Shown: piece after piece, positions 1 through 10,200 of the stretch
Layout: each line of letters opens with the position of its first letter
Numbering within the stretch: position 1 is the first letter of the stretch
Source of the DNA: Colimorpha sp045222795
Lineage (GTDB): Bacteria > Bacteroidota > Bacteroidia > Bacteroidales > P3
Assembly (NCBI GenBank): GCA_045222795.1
Contig: JBGUZF010000075.1
Location: forward strand, 1-64,000
DNA length: 64,000 nt
Direction: 5' to 3'
Position numbers and translations under genes: made by a program
The notes under the pieces: model-generated
Databases searched by the model: none
Seen by the model: only the letters and a program-made list of their open reading frames with translations
What the model was told of the DNA's origin: nothing

Positions 1-164
1 GTGCCGTCGGCAAGCAGCAAGGCAGCACCCACGCGGAAGTGCGAGTAGGGCGCATAGGCTCCGTCGGTGGCATCCATTGCACACTCCATCAACCAAGCGT
101 CGCTTTCACTCAGCTTTTTCACCGAGTCGAATTCCTCAAAGGCAATCGTTATTTTGCGTTTCAT
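1..164 (-). CDS. cdd: Cytidine deaminase, 5' part only
   Basis: Only the first 54 codons lie in the window; the gene runs off the left edge. Residues about 40-50 read YAPYSHFRVGAALL, the hallmark N-terminal segment of homotetrameric zinc-dependent cytidine deaminases, which convert (deoxy)cytidine to (deoxy)uridine in pyrimidine salvage. The zinc-binding HAE and PCxxC motifs would lie outside the window and cannot be checked. The start ATG (162-164) overlaps the TGA of the upstream WbqC-like gene (ATGA), so the two are probably translationally coupled in one minus-strand operon. Identification rests on the N-terminal motif only. Confidence 0.82.
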   Translation of the reverse strand, partial: MKRKITIAFEEFDSVKKLSESDAWLMECAMDATDGAYAPYSHFRVGAALLLADG

Positions 165-772
165 ATCTTTATTGTTTCCAGATAGTTCTTTGCTTCGGGG
201 CCCAGATTCATCAAGAGGTCCATGATGCTGAGGTTGGGCACGAACTCCATCCTATCGGCAAACACCTGATAGTAAGGCTTCATGTCTTCGGTCGGATACG
301 GCTTCTTGGGTGTGAAGCGGCTGCGGTAGTCGTCCTCACTGCTCCCCTCGGGACGGTAGTCATCGGTGTGCGCAATCCGGCATTGCACCTTTAGTTTCGC
401 CAACAACCAATTCAACACAGCGTCGTTGATGTCCACCAATCGCTCGTAGCGGCGCATCAGCAAGTCCTCTATGTCATCTTTGTAGTACATGAAATAAGGG
501 GATGCCGCATAAGCCGCCGTCAAGGTGCGCATGTGTACCACATTCCACCTGTCCTTATAGTCAATAGCAACCTCCTCGGTGCGACTGTGGTTCGAGCGCA
601 ACACAGGCACCGTAAGCACCCGCACACCTCCGGCGGTCAGAATCTCCATACGGTTGCGGTAGGTCTGCTTGGGAAAAGTCTCCATCACCTCTATGACAGC
701 ATCTGTGCAGCGAACCAGAGCGGCCATATAAGCTATCGGGGGAAAATAGGCTGTGCTGAACAGCGGCGTCAT
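161..772 (-). CDS. WbqC-like family protein
   Basis: A 203-residue protein resembling the WbqC family (DUF/PF08889), whose members are found in Bacteroidota and in some O-antigen clusters and have no proven reaction. It opens with the typical TAYFPPIAYMAAL segment, followed by NRMEILTAGG and VLTVPVLRSNHSRTEEVAI, which match the family core. There is no signal peptide or membrane segment, so it is probably cytoplasmic. Both ends are coupled by 4-bp ATGA overlaps, upstream to the 137-residue protein and downstream to cytidine deaminase, indicating one operon. Function is not inferable beyond family membership. Confidence 0.75.
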   Translation of the reverse strand: MTPLFSTAYFPPIAYMAALVRCTDAVIEVMETFPKQTYRNRMEILTAGGVRVLTVPVLRSNHSRTEEVAIDYKDRWNVVHMRTLTAAYAASPYFMYYKDDIEDLLMRRYERLVDINDAVLNWLLAKLKVQCRIAHTDDYRPEGSSEDDYRSRFTPKKPYPTEDMKPYYQVFADRMEFVPNLSIMDLLMNLGPEAKNYLETIKI

Positions 773-1182
773 GCACCCATCACAATTGACACCAGCTCGC
801 CTTCGTCGAAGAAGAAGTCGATGTCGCCCTCGGGGAAACTCACGCGGCGCTCACCCCAGTCCTCTTCGTCCACATCCTGCTCGGCGTAGCCGTTCTTCAC
901 CATCAGTTCCACTATCTGGCGTTCTTCCATATCGAACACTTCGGCGCCAAACAGCGTGCACTCCTCGTTGGCCACATCAATGCAAGCCAACTCTGGATTC
1001 TCGCCTTCGAAGAACAGAGTGAGGCCCAGTTCGTTGTAGCGCAATACTGTGGTGGGTTCATCGGCGGCATTGTCGATGTTTTCCACCTCGTCGGCTTTGC
1101 CCAGCAGGGCCGACACCTCTTCCACAGGCATCCTGAAACGCAGGTCGCCTATGCCTTTTTTGATGTCAATTGCAAGATTCAT
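769..1182 (-). CDS. Conserved hypothetical acidic protein
   Basis: A 137-residue, strongly acidic soluble protein (MNLAIDIKKGIGDLRFRM...). The start at 1182 is chosen over an in-frame codon at 1230 because the promoter -7 element sits at 1202-1209, inside any longer version. The C-terminal half is dominated by Asp/Glu with a final beta-like EGDIDFFFDEGELVSIVMG. I do not recognise a catalytic motif; the pattern of small beta-strand repeats resembles SMI1/immunity-like or DUF-type proteins, but this is only an impression. It is the first gene of a minus-strand operon with WbqC-like and cdd, and overlaps the WbqC-like start by 4 bp. Confidence 0.6.
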   Translation of the reverse strand: MNLAIDIKKGIGDLRFRMPVEEVSALLGKADEVENIDNAADEPTTVLRYNELGLTLFFEGENPELACIDVANEECTLFGAEVFDMEERQIVELMVKNGYAEQDVDEEDWGERRVSFPEGDIDFFFDEGELVSIVMGA

Positions 1183-1201
1183 AGCATTTGTAATTTGAGT
1201 G

Positions 1202-1233
1202 CAAAGATACACACTTTTTTTCAATGCCACAAA
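1202..1233 (-). promoter_or_regulatory. Bacteroidota-type promoter for the 769-1182 operon
   Basis: On the minus strand there is TATCTTTG (1202-1209) preceded by TTTG (1230-1233) with a 20-bp gap. This fits the Bacteroidota primary sigma factor consensus TTTG-N19/21-TAnnTTTG. It decides the downstream start codon at 1182. Confidence 0.75.
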
Positions 1234-3075
1234 TTATTTTTCACTTTTATAGATTCGCATCACACATTCGCGGCAGTCGAACTCCAGCCGGAACAGCCTC
1301 CCGTTGTTGTGCAGCACGAGGTTGTCGCGAGGACTGATGTCTACCTTTGCCGCCGGCTGCCCCTTCTTGTTCTGCAGGCAGCACCCAAGCTCATAGCGCA
1401 GACAGTATTTGGTGGTCATGAGGGCTTTGCCATCATAGTCGCAAGTCTCCTCCAACCCACGCTCTATATTCTTTATTCCATGACGTTTATAGAACTCTTC
1501 CGATTTGCTGTTGACCACATTGGCGCGGTAGTCAAGCGTGTCGGCCAGGCAGGACACACCCTCGTCACTACGGCGGCAGTCGGCAGGACGGAAGTGTGCT
1601 ATGCGCTTCACTTTCAACTCTTCCACCGCCTCACGGCGCATCCCATTGAGAATCGATGCAGGGAGGAAGTAGCACCCTTCGGTATCGTCACTTACTTCGA
1701 GGGCACAGAAAGGCGTATCGCCCAACTTGGCGAGCTGACGCTGAATGTTTTCCGTAGCTCGCAAAGGATTGTCGGCAGGTATGTATTCCGCCCTCTCTTC
1801 AACCACAGCACCGATACCGTCTTCGTCCTCAACTTCTAACGAAAAGCCATTCTCAACCAAACCGAATTTTATTCTGACGCCTATGCGACGCTCGGCGCTG
1901 CGTCCCTGCAACTGACGCTCGAACTGCTGGTCCTGATTGCGCCAGAGAATGGTACCAACCTTGATATCAGGCATCTGGTTGGGTCTGATTGTTCGACCCT
2001 GCACGTCGTTGACCAAGAATCCCTGCATTCGTCCGTCGGCATCGAAATAGCACAATCCGTCGCCATTCGAGAAGGTCTCGCCACCACTGACGGTGATCGT
2101 CCCTTTACCTACGGCGACAACCTCCCCCACCCTCTTTCCCAACGACTTCTGGGTGGCGAAGTTGGCCATCGGCTGACGCCCGCGAAGGAAGTAATCAGTG
2201 TATCCGCGGTTGAAGGTGCGCTCCACATCGGGGGTGAAAAAGAACTTCACCTTCCCCGACGAAGCGGGTTCCCAACCACGATTGTTGTCTTCCATCATGT
2301 TGTCAAGCAGTTGGCGGTAGTATGCCGTCACGTTCTTCACATAACTGAGGTCCTTCAGGCGACCCTCTATCTTGAACGACGTGATGCCGGCAGCAATCAT
2401 GTTATCAAGCTGTTGACTGGCATTGAAGTCTCTCAGCGTCAAAAGGTGCCGGTCGCGTAGCAGTATCCGCCCGTCGGAGGTCTGCAGGTCGTAGGACGAG
2501 CGACAGGGCTGCGAGCAGCGACCACGATTGCCACTACGGCCATTAAGATATTGGCTCATATAGCATTGGCCGCTGTAGCTGACACACAGGGCTCCGTGAA
2601 CGAAAGCCTCCAGGTCGACTTCGGTGGCCTCTCGTATTGCACGCATCTGCTCGAGCGAGGTCTCGCGAGCAAGTATCACCCGCTTGAAGCCCACTGATTC
2701 CATGAACTTTACCCGCTCCACAGAGGCATTGTGACATTGCGTGCTGGCATGCAGCTCGATGGGCGGCAAGTCGCACTCCAGCAGGCCAAGGTCCTGGATG
2801 ATAAGGGCGTCGACACCGATGTCATACAGGCGGTGTATCATCCGCACAGCATCGTCAATCTCTGAGTCGAAAAGCAACGTGTTGACGGTAGTAAACACCT
2901 TGGAACCATAGAGATGGGCGTAGCGCACCAACTCCTCGATGTCCTCAATGGTGTTGGTGGCGGCAGCACGAGCACCGAAAGCCGGAGCACCGATATAGAG
3001 GGCGTCGGCACCGTGATTCACGGCCTCGCGTCCGAACTCCAAGTTCTTGGCTGGGGAGAGCAGTTCCAGTTTCAT
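1234..3075 (-). CDS. Peptidase U32 family protein (RlhA-like)
   Basis: A 613-residue U32 family protein. The N-terminus KLELLSPAKNLEFGREAVNHGADALYIG is the canonical U32 opening (residues 2-30), and the cysteine-bearing core GQCYMSQYLNGRSGNRGRCSQPCR lies around residue 190. Length and a C-terminal extension after residue about 300 match the U32-plus-DUF3656 architecture of E. coli RlhA, which hydroxylates C2501 of 23S rRNA, rather than the shorter TrhP-type proteins. The role in rRNA modification is inferred from family. The start is placed at the ATG at 3075; an upstream in-frame codon at 3093 would add six residues that the family lacks. It is divergent from aroB with only 34 bp between the start codons. 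Confidence 0.82.
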   Translation of the reverse strand: MKLELLSPAKNLEFGREAVNHGADALYIGAPAFGARAAATNTIEDIEELVRYAHLYGSKVFTTVNTLLFDSEIDDAVRMIHRLYDIGVDALIIQDLGLLECDLPPIELHASTQCHNASVERVKFMESVGFKRVILARETSLEQMRAIREATEVDLEAFVHGALCVSYSGQCYMSQYLNGRSGNRGRCSQPCRSSYDLQTSDGRILLRDRHLLTLRDFNASQQLDNMIAAGITSFKIEGRLKDLSYVKNVTAYYRQLLDNMMEDNNRGWEPASSGKVKFFFTPDVERTFNRGYTDYFLRGRQPMANFATQKSLGKRVGEVVAVGKGTITVSGGETFSNGDGLCYFDADGRMQGFLVNDVQGRTIRPNQMPDIKVGTILWRNQDQQFERQLQGRSAERRIGVRIKFGLVENGFSLEVEDEDGIGAVVEERAEYIPADNPLRATENIQRQLAKLGDTPFCALEVSDDTEGCYFLPASILNGMRREAVEELKVKRIAHFRPADCRRSDEGVSCLADTLDYRANVVNSKSEEFYKRHGIKNIERGLEETCDYDGKALMTTKYCLRYELGCCLQNKKGQPAAKVDISPRDNLVLHNNGRLFRLEFDCRECVMRIYKSEK

Positions 3076-3112
3076 GCAATAATTAACGCACATCGTCGTT
3101 ATTTATTGCATG
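3073..3112. promoter_or_regulatory. Inverted repeat spanning two divergent start codons
   Basis: CATGCAATAA (3073-3082) and its exact reverse complement TTATTGCATG (3103-3112) flank the short gap between the U32 gene and aroB. Each arm contains the start ATG of its gene. The symmetry could be a shared operator or RNA structure at both ribosome entry sites. The arms are only 10 bp, so chance is possible. Confidence 0.4.
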
Positions 3113-4141
3113 TTGACACCGAGCAAAACCATCTATGGCGGTCTGCGTGCTTTGGGCCGCGAGCTTTCGACTGACTACTGGCGCGATGCGCGCTATACCA
3201 TCGTGGTGGACGAGAACACCTTCCAGCATTGCCTGCCACTGCTGATAGGCAGCGTGGGGCAGCTGCAGGAGGCCGACTTCGTCGAGGTGCCTGTGGGCGA
3301 AGAGTGCAAGAACCTCGAGGTAGCCGCACAGGTGTGGCAGACGCTGATAGAAGGCGGCGCCGACCGCAACACGGTGATTGTCAACCTCGGCGGCGGAACA
3401 GTATGCGACCTCGGCGGCTTCGTGGCCGCCGGCTACAAGCGCGGCATACGCCACATCAACATCCCCACCACCTTGCTGGCAATGACCGACGCCGCCCTCG
3501 GCGGCAAGACGGCCATCGACTTCGGCGGCGTGAAGAACAGCATAGGACATTTCTATCCCTCGACATTAACAGTCATCGAACCAGCATTCTTAGGCACTCT
3601 GCAGCAGGAGGAAATGCTCTGCGGAAAAATGGAGATGGTGAAGACCGCATTGGTGGCCGACGCGGAACTATATGAGGAACTTATAGCATCCGATGACATA
3701 AGCCGCAAGCAGATCACAGCCACAGCACGCATAAAGAACCGCGTGGTGAAGGCCGACCCCTACGACCGCAGCATACGCCACATACTGAACTTCGGGCACA
3801 CCTTCGGACACGCCATAGAAGTCCACACCCATCTGCCTCACGGCATAGCCGTAGGTATCGGAATTAAGGCCGCCATGTACCTGTCGACAAAAAAGATAGG
3901 CCTGTCGAAAGAGGTCTACGAAACTTACTCCGCGTGGCTTAAATCACAACTCTCCAATTTCAATTTTCAATTTTCAATTTTCACCTTGAGAGACATCGAG
4001 CAGATGCTCCCTCTGATGCATCACGACAAGAAAAACGCCGACGGCGAACTGCGTTGCGTACTACTGCAGAGTCCCGGGGCGGCCATGATTGACGTGACTG
4101 TGTCCGACCACGAGGTGCGCGACGCCCTCCTAAAGTTATAA
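3110..4141 (+). CDS. aroB: 3-dehydroquinate synthase
   Basis: A 343-residue 3-dehydroquinate synthase, which converts DAHP to 3-dehydroquinate with NAD and a divalent metal in the shikimate pathway. Visible hallmarks are the NAD-binding NLGGGTVCDLGGFVA (around residue 95), PTTLLAMTDAALGGKTAID, the metal ligand segment GKMEMVKTAL and GHTFGHAIE with metal-binding His residues. Near residue 285 the family-typical segment before LMHHDKKN is replaced by SQLSNFNFQFSIF, which is encoded by a tandem 7-nt repeat (3947-3981). That in-frame insertion looks like an invading microrepeat tolerated in a surface region. The gene stands alone on the plus strand and is followed by a 137-bp gap with a new promoter. 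Confidence 0.93.
   Translation: MLTPSKTIYGGLRALGRELSTDYWRDARYTIVVDENTFQHCLPLLIGSVGQLQEADFVEVPVGEECKNLEVAAQVWQTLIEGGADRNTVIVNLGGGTVCDLGGFVAAGYKRGIRHINIPTTLLAMTDAALGGKTAIDFGGVKNSIGHFYPSTLTVIEPAFLGTLQQEEMLCGKMEMVKTALVADAELYEELIASDDISRKQITATARIKNRVVKADPYDRSIRHILNFGHTFGHAIEVHTHLPHGIAVGIGIKAAMYLSTKKIGLSKEVYETYSAWLKSQLSNFNFQFSIFTLRDIEQMLPLMHHDKKNADGELRCVLLQSPGAAMIDVTVSDHEVRDALLKL
3947..3981 (+). repeat. Heptanucleotide repeat inside aroB
   Basis: Five consecutive 7-nt units (CAACTCT, CCAATTT, then CAATTTT three times) occupy 3947-3981 within the aroB reading frame. Five units make 35 nt, which is not a multiple of three, so the frame is kept by adjoining bases. It is one member of a family of similar arrays across the window. 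Confidence 0.8.
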
Positions 4142-4209
4142 CAACGGCTCGTCTCCTCAGCCCAAAAGACCTTTCCCCTTTTTTTAACTTTTACATCATT
4201 TTTTTTTCG

Positions 4210-4217
4210 TATCTTTG
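4210..4217 (+). promoter_or_regulatory. Promoter -7 element for the T9SS protein gene
   Basis: TATCTTTG matches the Bacteroidota -7 consensus TAnnTTTG. It lies 62 bp before the ATG at 4279, after a T-rich stretch. No perfect -33 TTTG is seen at the ideal distance. The 5' untranslated leader would be about 55 nt. Confidence 0.65.
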
Positions 4218-4278
4218 CCCTGCTATCTAAACATAGCGGAACAATAAATAATATTATACTAACCAAACAATCAACAAC

Positions 4279-7200
4279 ATGCAAAAAGCAATAAAAGTTT
4301 TAGCGCTCGTGGCACTAATGGCTGTGCCGTGGGCAGCCGGCGCGCAACTTAGCTTGCCCGTCACAATGGACTTTGAAAGCGGAATGGGAAGTTGGACGAC
4401 AGCTTCCACGCATTCAAGTACCGGTTTGCAGAGTTCCGGTGGACATACTGCCTCTGCCTGCTTCCGGTTTTACTACAGCACCAACCCTCCGCAGTATCTA
4501 ATCTCGCCGGAACTGAGCCCCCTCACCGGTCCTGCACAGGTAGAGTTCTGGTATAAAGCACAGAGCGACTACTATACCGAGTCGTTCATGCTGGGTTGGT
4601 CATCGACCACCAACGACCCCAGCGCATTCACTTTTGGCACAGAGGTGACAAGCAACGTTACCAGCTACCAGAAGTTCGAAGGCTTGGTACCTGCTGGCAC
4701 CAAGTATGTGTGCATCAAGTACACGGCCAACGACCAGTACTACCTCTACATTGACGATATCGTCATTCAGGATCCTCCCACCTGTCTGCCTATCAGCGGA
4801 CTTACTACAACAGCCTCCGATAGCGCCAACATCGCACTCAGCTGGACAGACAACATGAACACCGGCGCCAGCTATAGTGTAGCCTACTGGATTACAACCG
4901 ACACCACATGGCTGACTACCAGCGATACCTTCTTGACCGTCAGCAACCTTAACGCCAGCACCGCATATCACTTCCTGGTGCGTGCCGTTTGCTCGGCTGA
5001 TGACTCTTCGGCTGCTGTTGGTGCCACTTTCCGCACCGCCTGCGGCGAGATTACTTTACCCTACTCTGTCGACTTCGAAGATGCGGCATACAACGGCGCC
5101 TGGTACCCCTGCTGGGACAGCACCATCCATGCTGGCACCGACCCGAGCGTCAACGACCAGAACAGCCCCGCCAACCATACCACCGGCGGCACCTACGCTA
5201 TGTACATGCAGGGCAACAGCTCACAGCAGTATAACCTCGTCGTATCTCCCGCTGTTCCTCTGCCCGGCGATCAAATATTCGTCAGCTTCTGGGCCCGTTG
5301 TAACAGCAGCGCCTGGATGAAAGCAGGCGTTATCACCAACCCCCGCGACACCAGCACCTTCATCCCGCTGGTGACAGTAAGCGGCAACAGTTGGACCGAA
5401 TACAACTTCTCTACCACAGGTCTCAATCCCAATGCCACCTATTACATCGCTTGGCTGGGTCACCGCAACGGTTTTATCGGCAAGTTCGACGATGTGCTCA
5501 TCCGTCAGGACAACGGCTGCAACAAACCCAACATGGCTGTTGTTGACAGCGTAGGTCCCTATGATGCTTATCTGACCTGGACTACTGGCGGTGCAAGCAC
5601 TACCGGCTACGACCTGTTCTACAACACCTCGAACAACCTCGGCAGCGCCACTGCGGAGAGCGTCTCCGATGCGAGCGATACCGTACACTACACCCTCACC
5701 GGACTACTCCCCCAAACCACCTACCATGCTTGGGTGCGTACTGCCTGCGGCAGCGACTCGGCCGACGCAAAATATATCGGCAGTTTCACCACCGATATGA
5801 CTTGCGCCCCTGTGACAGGTCTGGCAACCGGCAACATAAGCTACACCGCAGCCCAAATCAACTGGAGCTATGACAGCACCGTTGGCTTCCCCACCGAGGG
5901 TGTTGAGATTACTATTGTGGACAACACCGACACTACTGCCGAACCTGTGGTAATTTTCACTACCGGGAATAGCTACACCTTCAACGACCTTGCCGCCGGC
6001 CACAGCTACACCGTCAGCATGCGCAACATGTGCCAGACCGACAGCCAGACCGACACCGCAGCTGCCGTCACCATCACCTTCATGACCCAGTCGTGCAGCG
6101 AGATTACCAGCGACGGAACGGTAAACCAGTATATCCCGACCTACACATACTACGGCAACACCTACTCCCAGGCACTCTATCTGGCCTCTGAGGTACCAAA
6201 TGTTGACACCATTAATGGTATTGCCTTCAATGTCACTAACACTAACAGCGGCACTAACTCAAACCGCGTATTCGATATTTATATAAGACATTTGGACACC
6301 AACTCGTTCGATGGCAACAACTACGTGGCTGTCGACTCATCGATGATGTACGTTTCCAACTTCACCTTCAGCACCGCCTCTGCCGGTTGGCAGGTCATTC
6401 CGTTCGACAGTGCTTTCATATACAATGGCACCAGCAACCTGCTGATTACCGTGAACGATCACACCAATGCATGGGTAACCGCTGCCAAATTTGCCAGTAT
6501 AAGCGCTCCCAACCGCGGTAAATATTCTTATCGCGACAGCAATCCTTGGACCCCCGCCACTATGACTGACGGATATAACAGCAACAATATCCCTGCGATA
6601 CGCTTTGTCGCCAACTGCGAAGTGCCGCAGTGCTTTGCCCCGATGCTGAGTGTCGAGAGCGTCGACAGCAACAGTATCACCATTAGTTGGGTGGCTGCCG
6701 GCGACGAGAACGAATGGGCAGTAGGTATCGGAGTCAGCAACGGCGCCATCACATGGAATAGCACAAGCGTCACCGACACCTTCTTCACATTCACCGACCT
6801 TACCGCCAACACACTTTATGAGATACACGTAGGTTCGCTCTGCAACGGCGATACGGTCGACGCTATCATTAACGTGAAGACTTCGTGCGGAGCCATAACA
6901 CTGCCTTACAGCACCAGCTTCGAGGGCGATACAGAGAACGATGCTCCTTCGTGCTGGACAGTGGTGCACAGCTACACATACAATACGTGGGACTACACGA
7001 CATCCTCCTATATTAATGTCAACTATCCCGCCGTCTCTACCGGCTCCCATACCGGCACCAAATCACTTGGATTTGTCAACGCATCTACCAATCCCGTCCT
7101 TATCGCCAGCAGCGCCCTGCCCGCCAACAATGAATCGCTCATGGTGAGTTTCTGGGCTCAAAGCGATGCCTACTACGGACTCGCCAACCTGACATTGGAA

Positions 7201-10200
7201 GCCGGCATCATGACAAATCTTGCTGTCGACAGCACTTTCGTGCCCATGGTGACTCTCACTGGCGACAACGACTATGCCAACCACGAGTTTGCGACCCCAG
7301 TGCTTAATTCCGGCAGCACATACTACATCGCTTTCCGCTACACAAGCGATTACGAGTATGCCTCTGCCGATGTCGACGATATTGAGATTCGCCTCGACGA
7401 CGGTTGCCATCGTTCGTCCAATGTGATAGCCCATGGCGTAGACACTGCCGCCATAGACCTCAGCTGGAGCAATGACGGTGTGGTAGACGTATACGTGGTG
7501 AAATACCGTCAGCGTGGCACCAATACCTGGAGCGCCCCCATGAACCCGACCGACACCACCTATACTATCAACGGTCTGGCTACCGCCACTGCCTATGAAA
7601 TTATTGTGGGCACCGTCTGCACGAGCGACACCCTGTGGACTCAGGCTGTGGTCGCCAAAACAACCTGCGCCCCGATGGTGCTTCCCTACAGCACATCGTT
7701 CGAGACAGATACCGAAGGAGAGATGCCCGCCTGCTGGAACAACAGCGGCGCTACAGGCGTATATTCCTACTATAATCTTACCTTCCCCTGCGTCGCCGAC
7801 GGCTACAACACCGAAGCACATACCGGCACCAAGGCTATTACTTTCAACTATATCAACGGAACCAGCATTGTGAGCAGCGAGGCTGTTACCACTGACGGCG
7901 ACTCGATTTATGTGAGTTTCTGGAGTATGGTGGAAAACAACACTTATTACGGCTCTTCGTCCATCGAAGCCGGCGTAATGACCAATCCTGCCGTCGACAG
8001 CACTTTCATTCCCCTGGTCACCGTCACTTCGACCAGCTATCAGCGCTATGAGTTCAATACGAGCACGCTGAACCACAACACCACCTACTATGTAGCCTTC
8101 CGCTACACCGCCGCCTCCCAGTATGTAACCGGCCATATCGACGATATTCTCATCCGCCACGACGAAGGCTGCATGTATCCCGCCAACCTGACGGCCACTC
8201 CCAGCGCCAACAATGTGACGCTGACTTGGAACAACAGCTCGGCCACTGCCAACTTTGTAATCCAGTACCACGCTGCCGGTTCCACCACCTGGGACACCAC
8301 AATCAGCAGCACCGACACCACCATTACCATTAACGGCCTCACCGCCGCCACCAGTTACGACTTCCGTGTGGGCTTTATCTGCAACACAGATACCCTGTGG
8401 AGCAACATATCGGCCGTTACCGACTGCGCTATCCTGCCGTTACCCTACTTCGAGAATTTCGATGCCTACGCCAACGACGTTATGCCCCCATGCTGGGGCT
8501 GGAACACCTCGTTCTGCACCCATTGGGACGGCGGTGTCTTCTTCAGGAATTATCATGGCGGCGGCAGCGAATATGCCGTACTGCCGCAGATTGCCGGTAA
8601 TATCACCAAGTACCAACTTGAGTTCGATTGCAAGGTGGGTACTCCGGTCGAGAACGACGGTATCCTGCTTGGCGTAGCCGACGCAGCCGGCACACTGGTC
8701 GGTTGGCTCGACACCATCCAAGACCCCAACCACTCGCGCAACCAACATGTGCACCATGTAATCAATATGGTCAACTACAATTTGCCTGCAGGTGCCGCAC
8801 GTATCGCTTTCGCGCAATACCGCAACTGGGGCGAGTGGGCGCTGATTGACAACATCAACATCACCGAACTTCCCGACTGCCTGCCCGTGGACACCCTCAC
8901 CGTCCACAACATAGAAGACCCCGACCACACCAACTTCACTTGGGTAAGCATGGGTGAAGAGACATCATGGCAGGTATATGTCGACACTGTGACCGCCATC
9001 ATCGACTCTATCCCCGACAGCCTCCTCACCACCGTCACCACCCGCAACTACACCATCCCGATGGGTGACATCCAGGGAGGCGGTATCTACACCTTCTATG
9101 TACGTGCCGACTGCGGCTTCGAACACAGCGGCTGGACAAGCTACACCTTCGGCGCCGGTACGGTGATTATGAACAACAGCTCGGTGGCCGACACCGTGGT
9201 GGGTTGCGGTCTTGTGGTCTACGACAATGGCGGCCCCTTCGCCGGCTATCCCGCACCTATCGAATCGGCACTGGTGATCCGTTCCGAGAATGCCGGTAGC
9301 GAGCTTGAAGTCTTTGGCGGCGCCTTCGGCTTCGGCGCTTCGGCAGCCACGCTGAATATCTACGACGGCGAAGGTACCGGCGGCACCGTGCTGTATACCT
9401 ACAGCGTCATCGACGGCCGCGACACTATCGACAGCGTCCTGGCCACCTCGACCACAGGTGCACTGACCATCACCTTCAGCGCCAGCGGCAATATGGCCCA
9501 CACCGGCTACGAACTCTACATCCACTGCGTAGGCACAGCCATCTGCCCGCGTCCGACACAGGTGACCGGCGAGATGACCGGCGTTGGCGAAGCTACCCTC
9601 CACTGGGTTGGCAACTCAGCCAGCTACGATGTGTACTACAAGCCCAGCGGTGCCAGTATTTGGTCGACACAGAACACCACTGTCGACAGCCTGAACCTGA
9701 CGGGTCTTATTCCCGACACGGTATATGACTTCTATGTGGTTGGTATCTGCGGCAGTGAGACCTCGACGCCCAGCTTCGTGGTACAGCTGAACACAGCCTT
9801 CAATGTGGTCATTGACCCGTGCGATCCCGCCACCGACCTGACCTACAGCAATGTCACCACCACCACAGCCATCCTCGATTGGACAAGCAACGGCAGCGAG
9901 TGGGAGATTGAGGTGAAACACCTCAACGTCACCGACACCATCACCACCACAACCAAGCCCTACACGCTTACCGAACTGCTGCCCACAATGCAGTATAACG
10001 TACGCGTACGCACGAAGTGCAGCGGCACCTATGTGGAGCCTTACTCGGAATGGAGCAACACGGTGACCTTCACCACAGAGACACCCACTCAGGGTATCGA
10101 CGACGTGGAGGACGGCATGCTGGCCATCTACCCGAACCCCGCCAGCAGTGTTGTCAACATCAACGTCGCTATGGAAGGCACGGTTGAAATGAACATTGTC

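Noticed and set aside
7063..8271. Minus-strand open frame of 402 codons opposite the T9SS protein
   Set aside because: Antisense of a repetitive Thr/Ser-rich gene with signal peptide and sorting domain; composition (Gly/Val/Ala/His) is that of a shadow.
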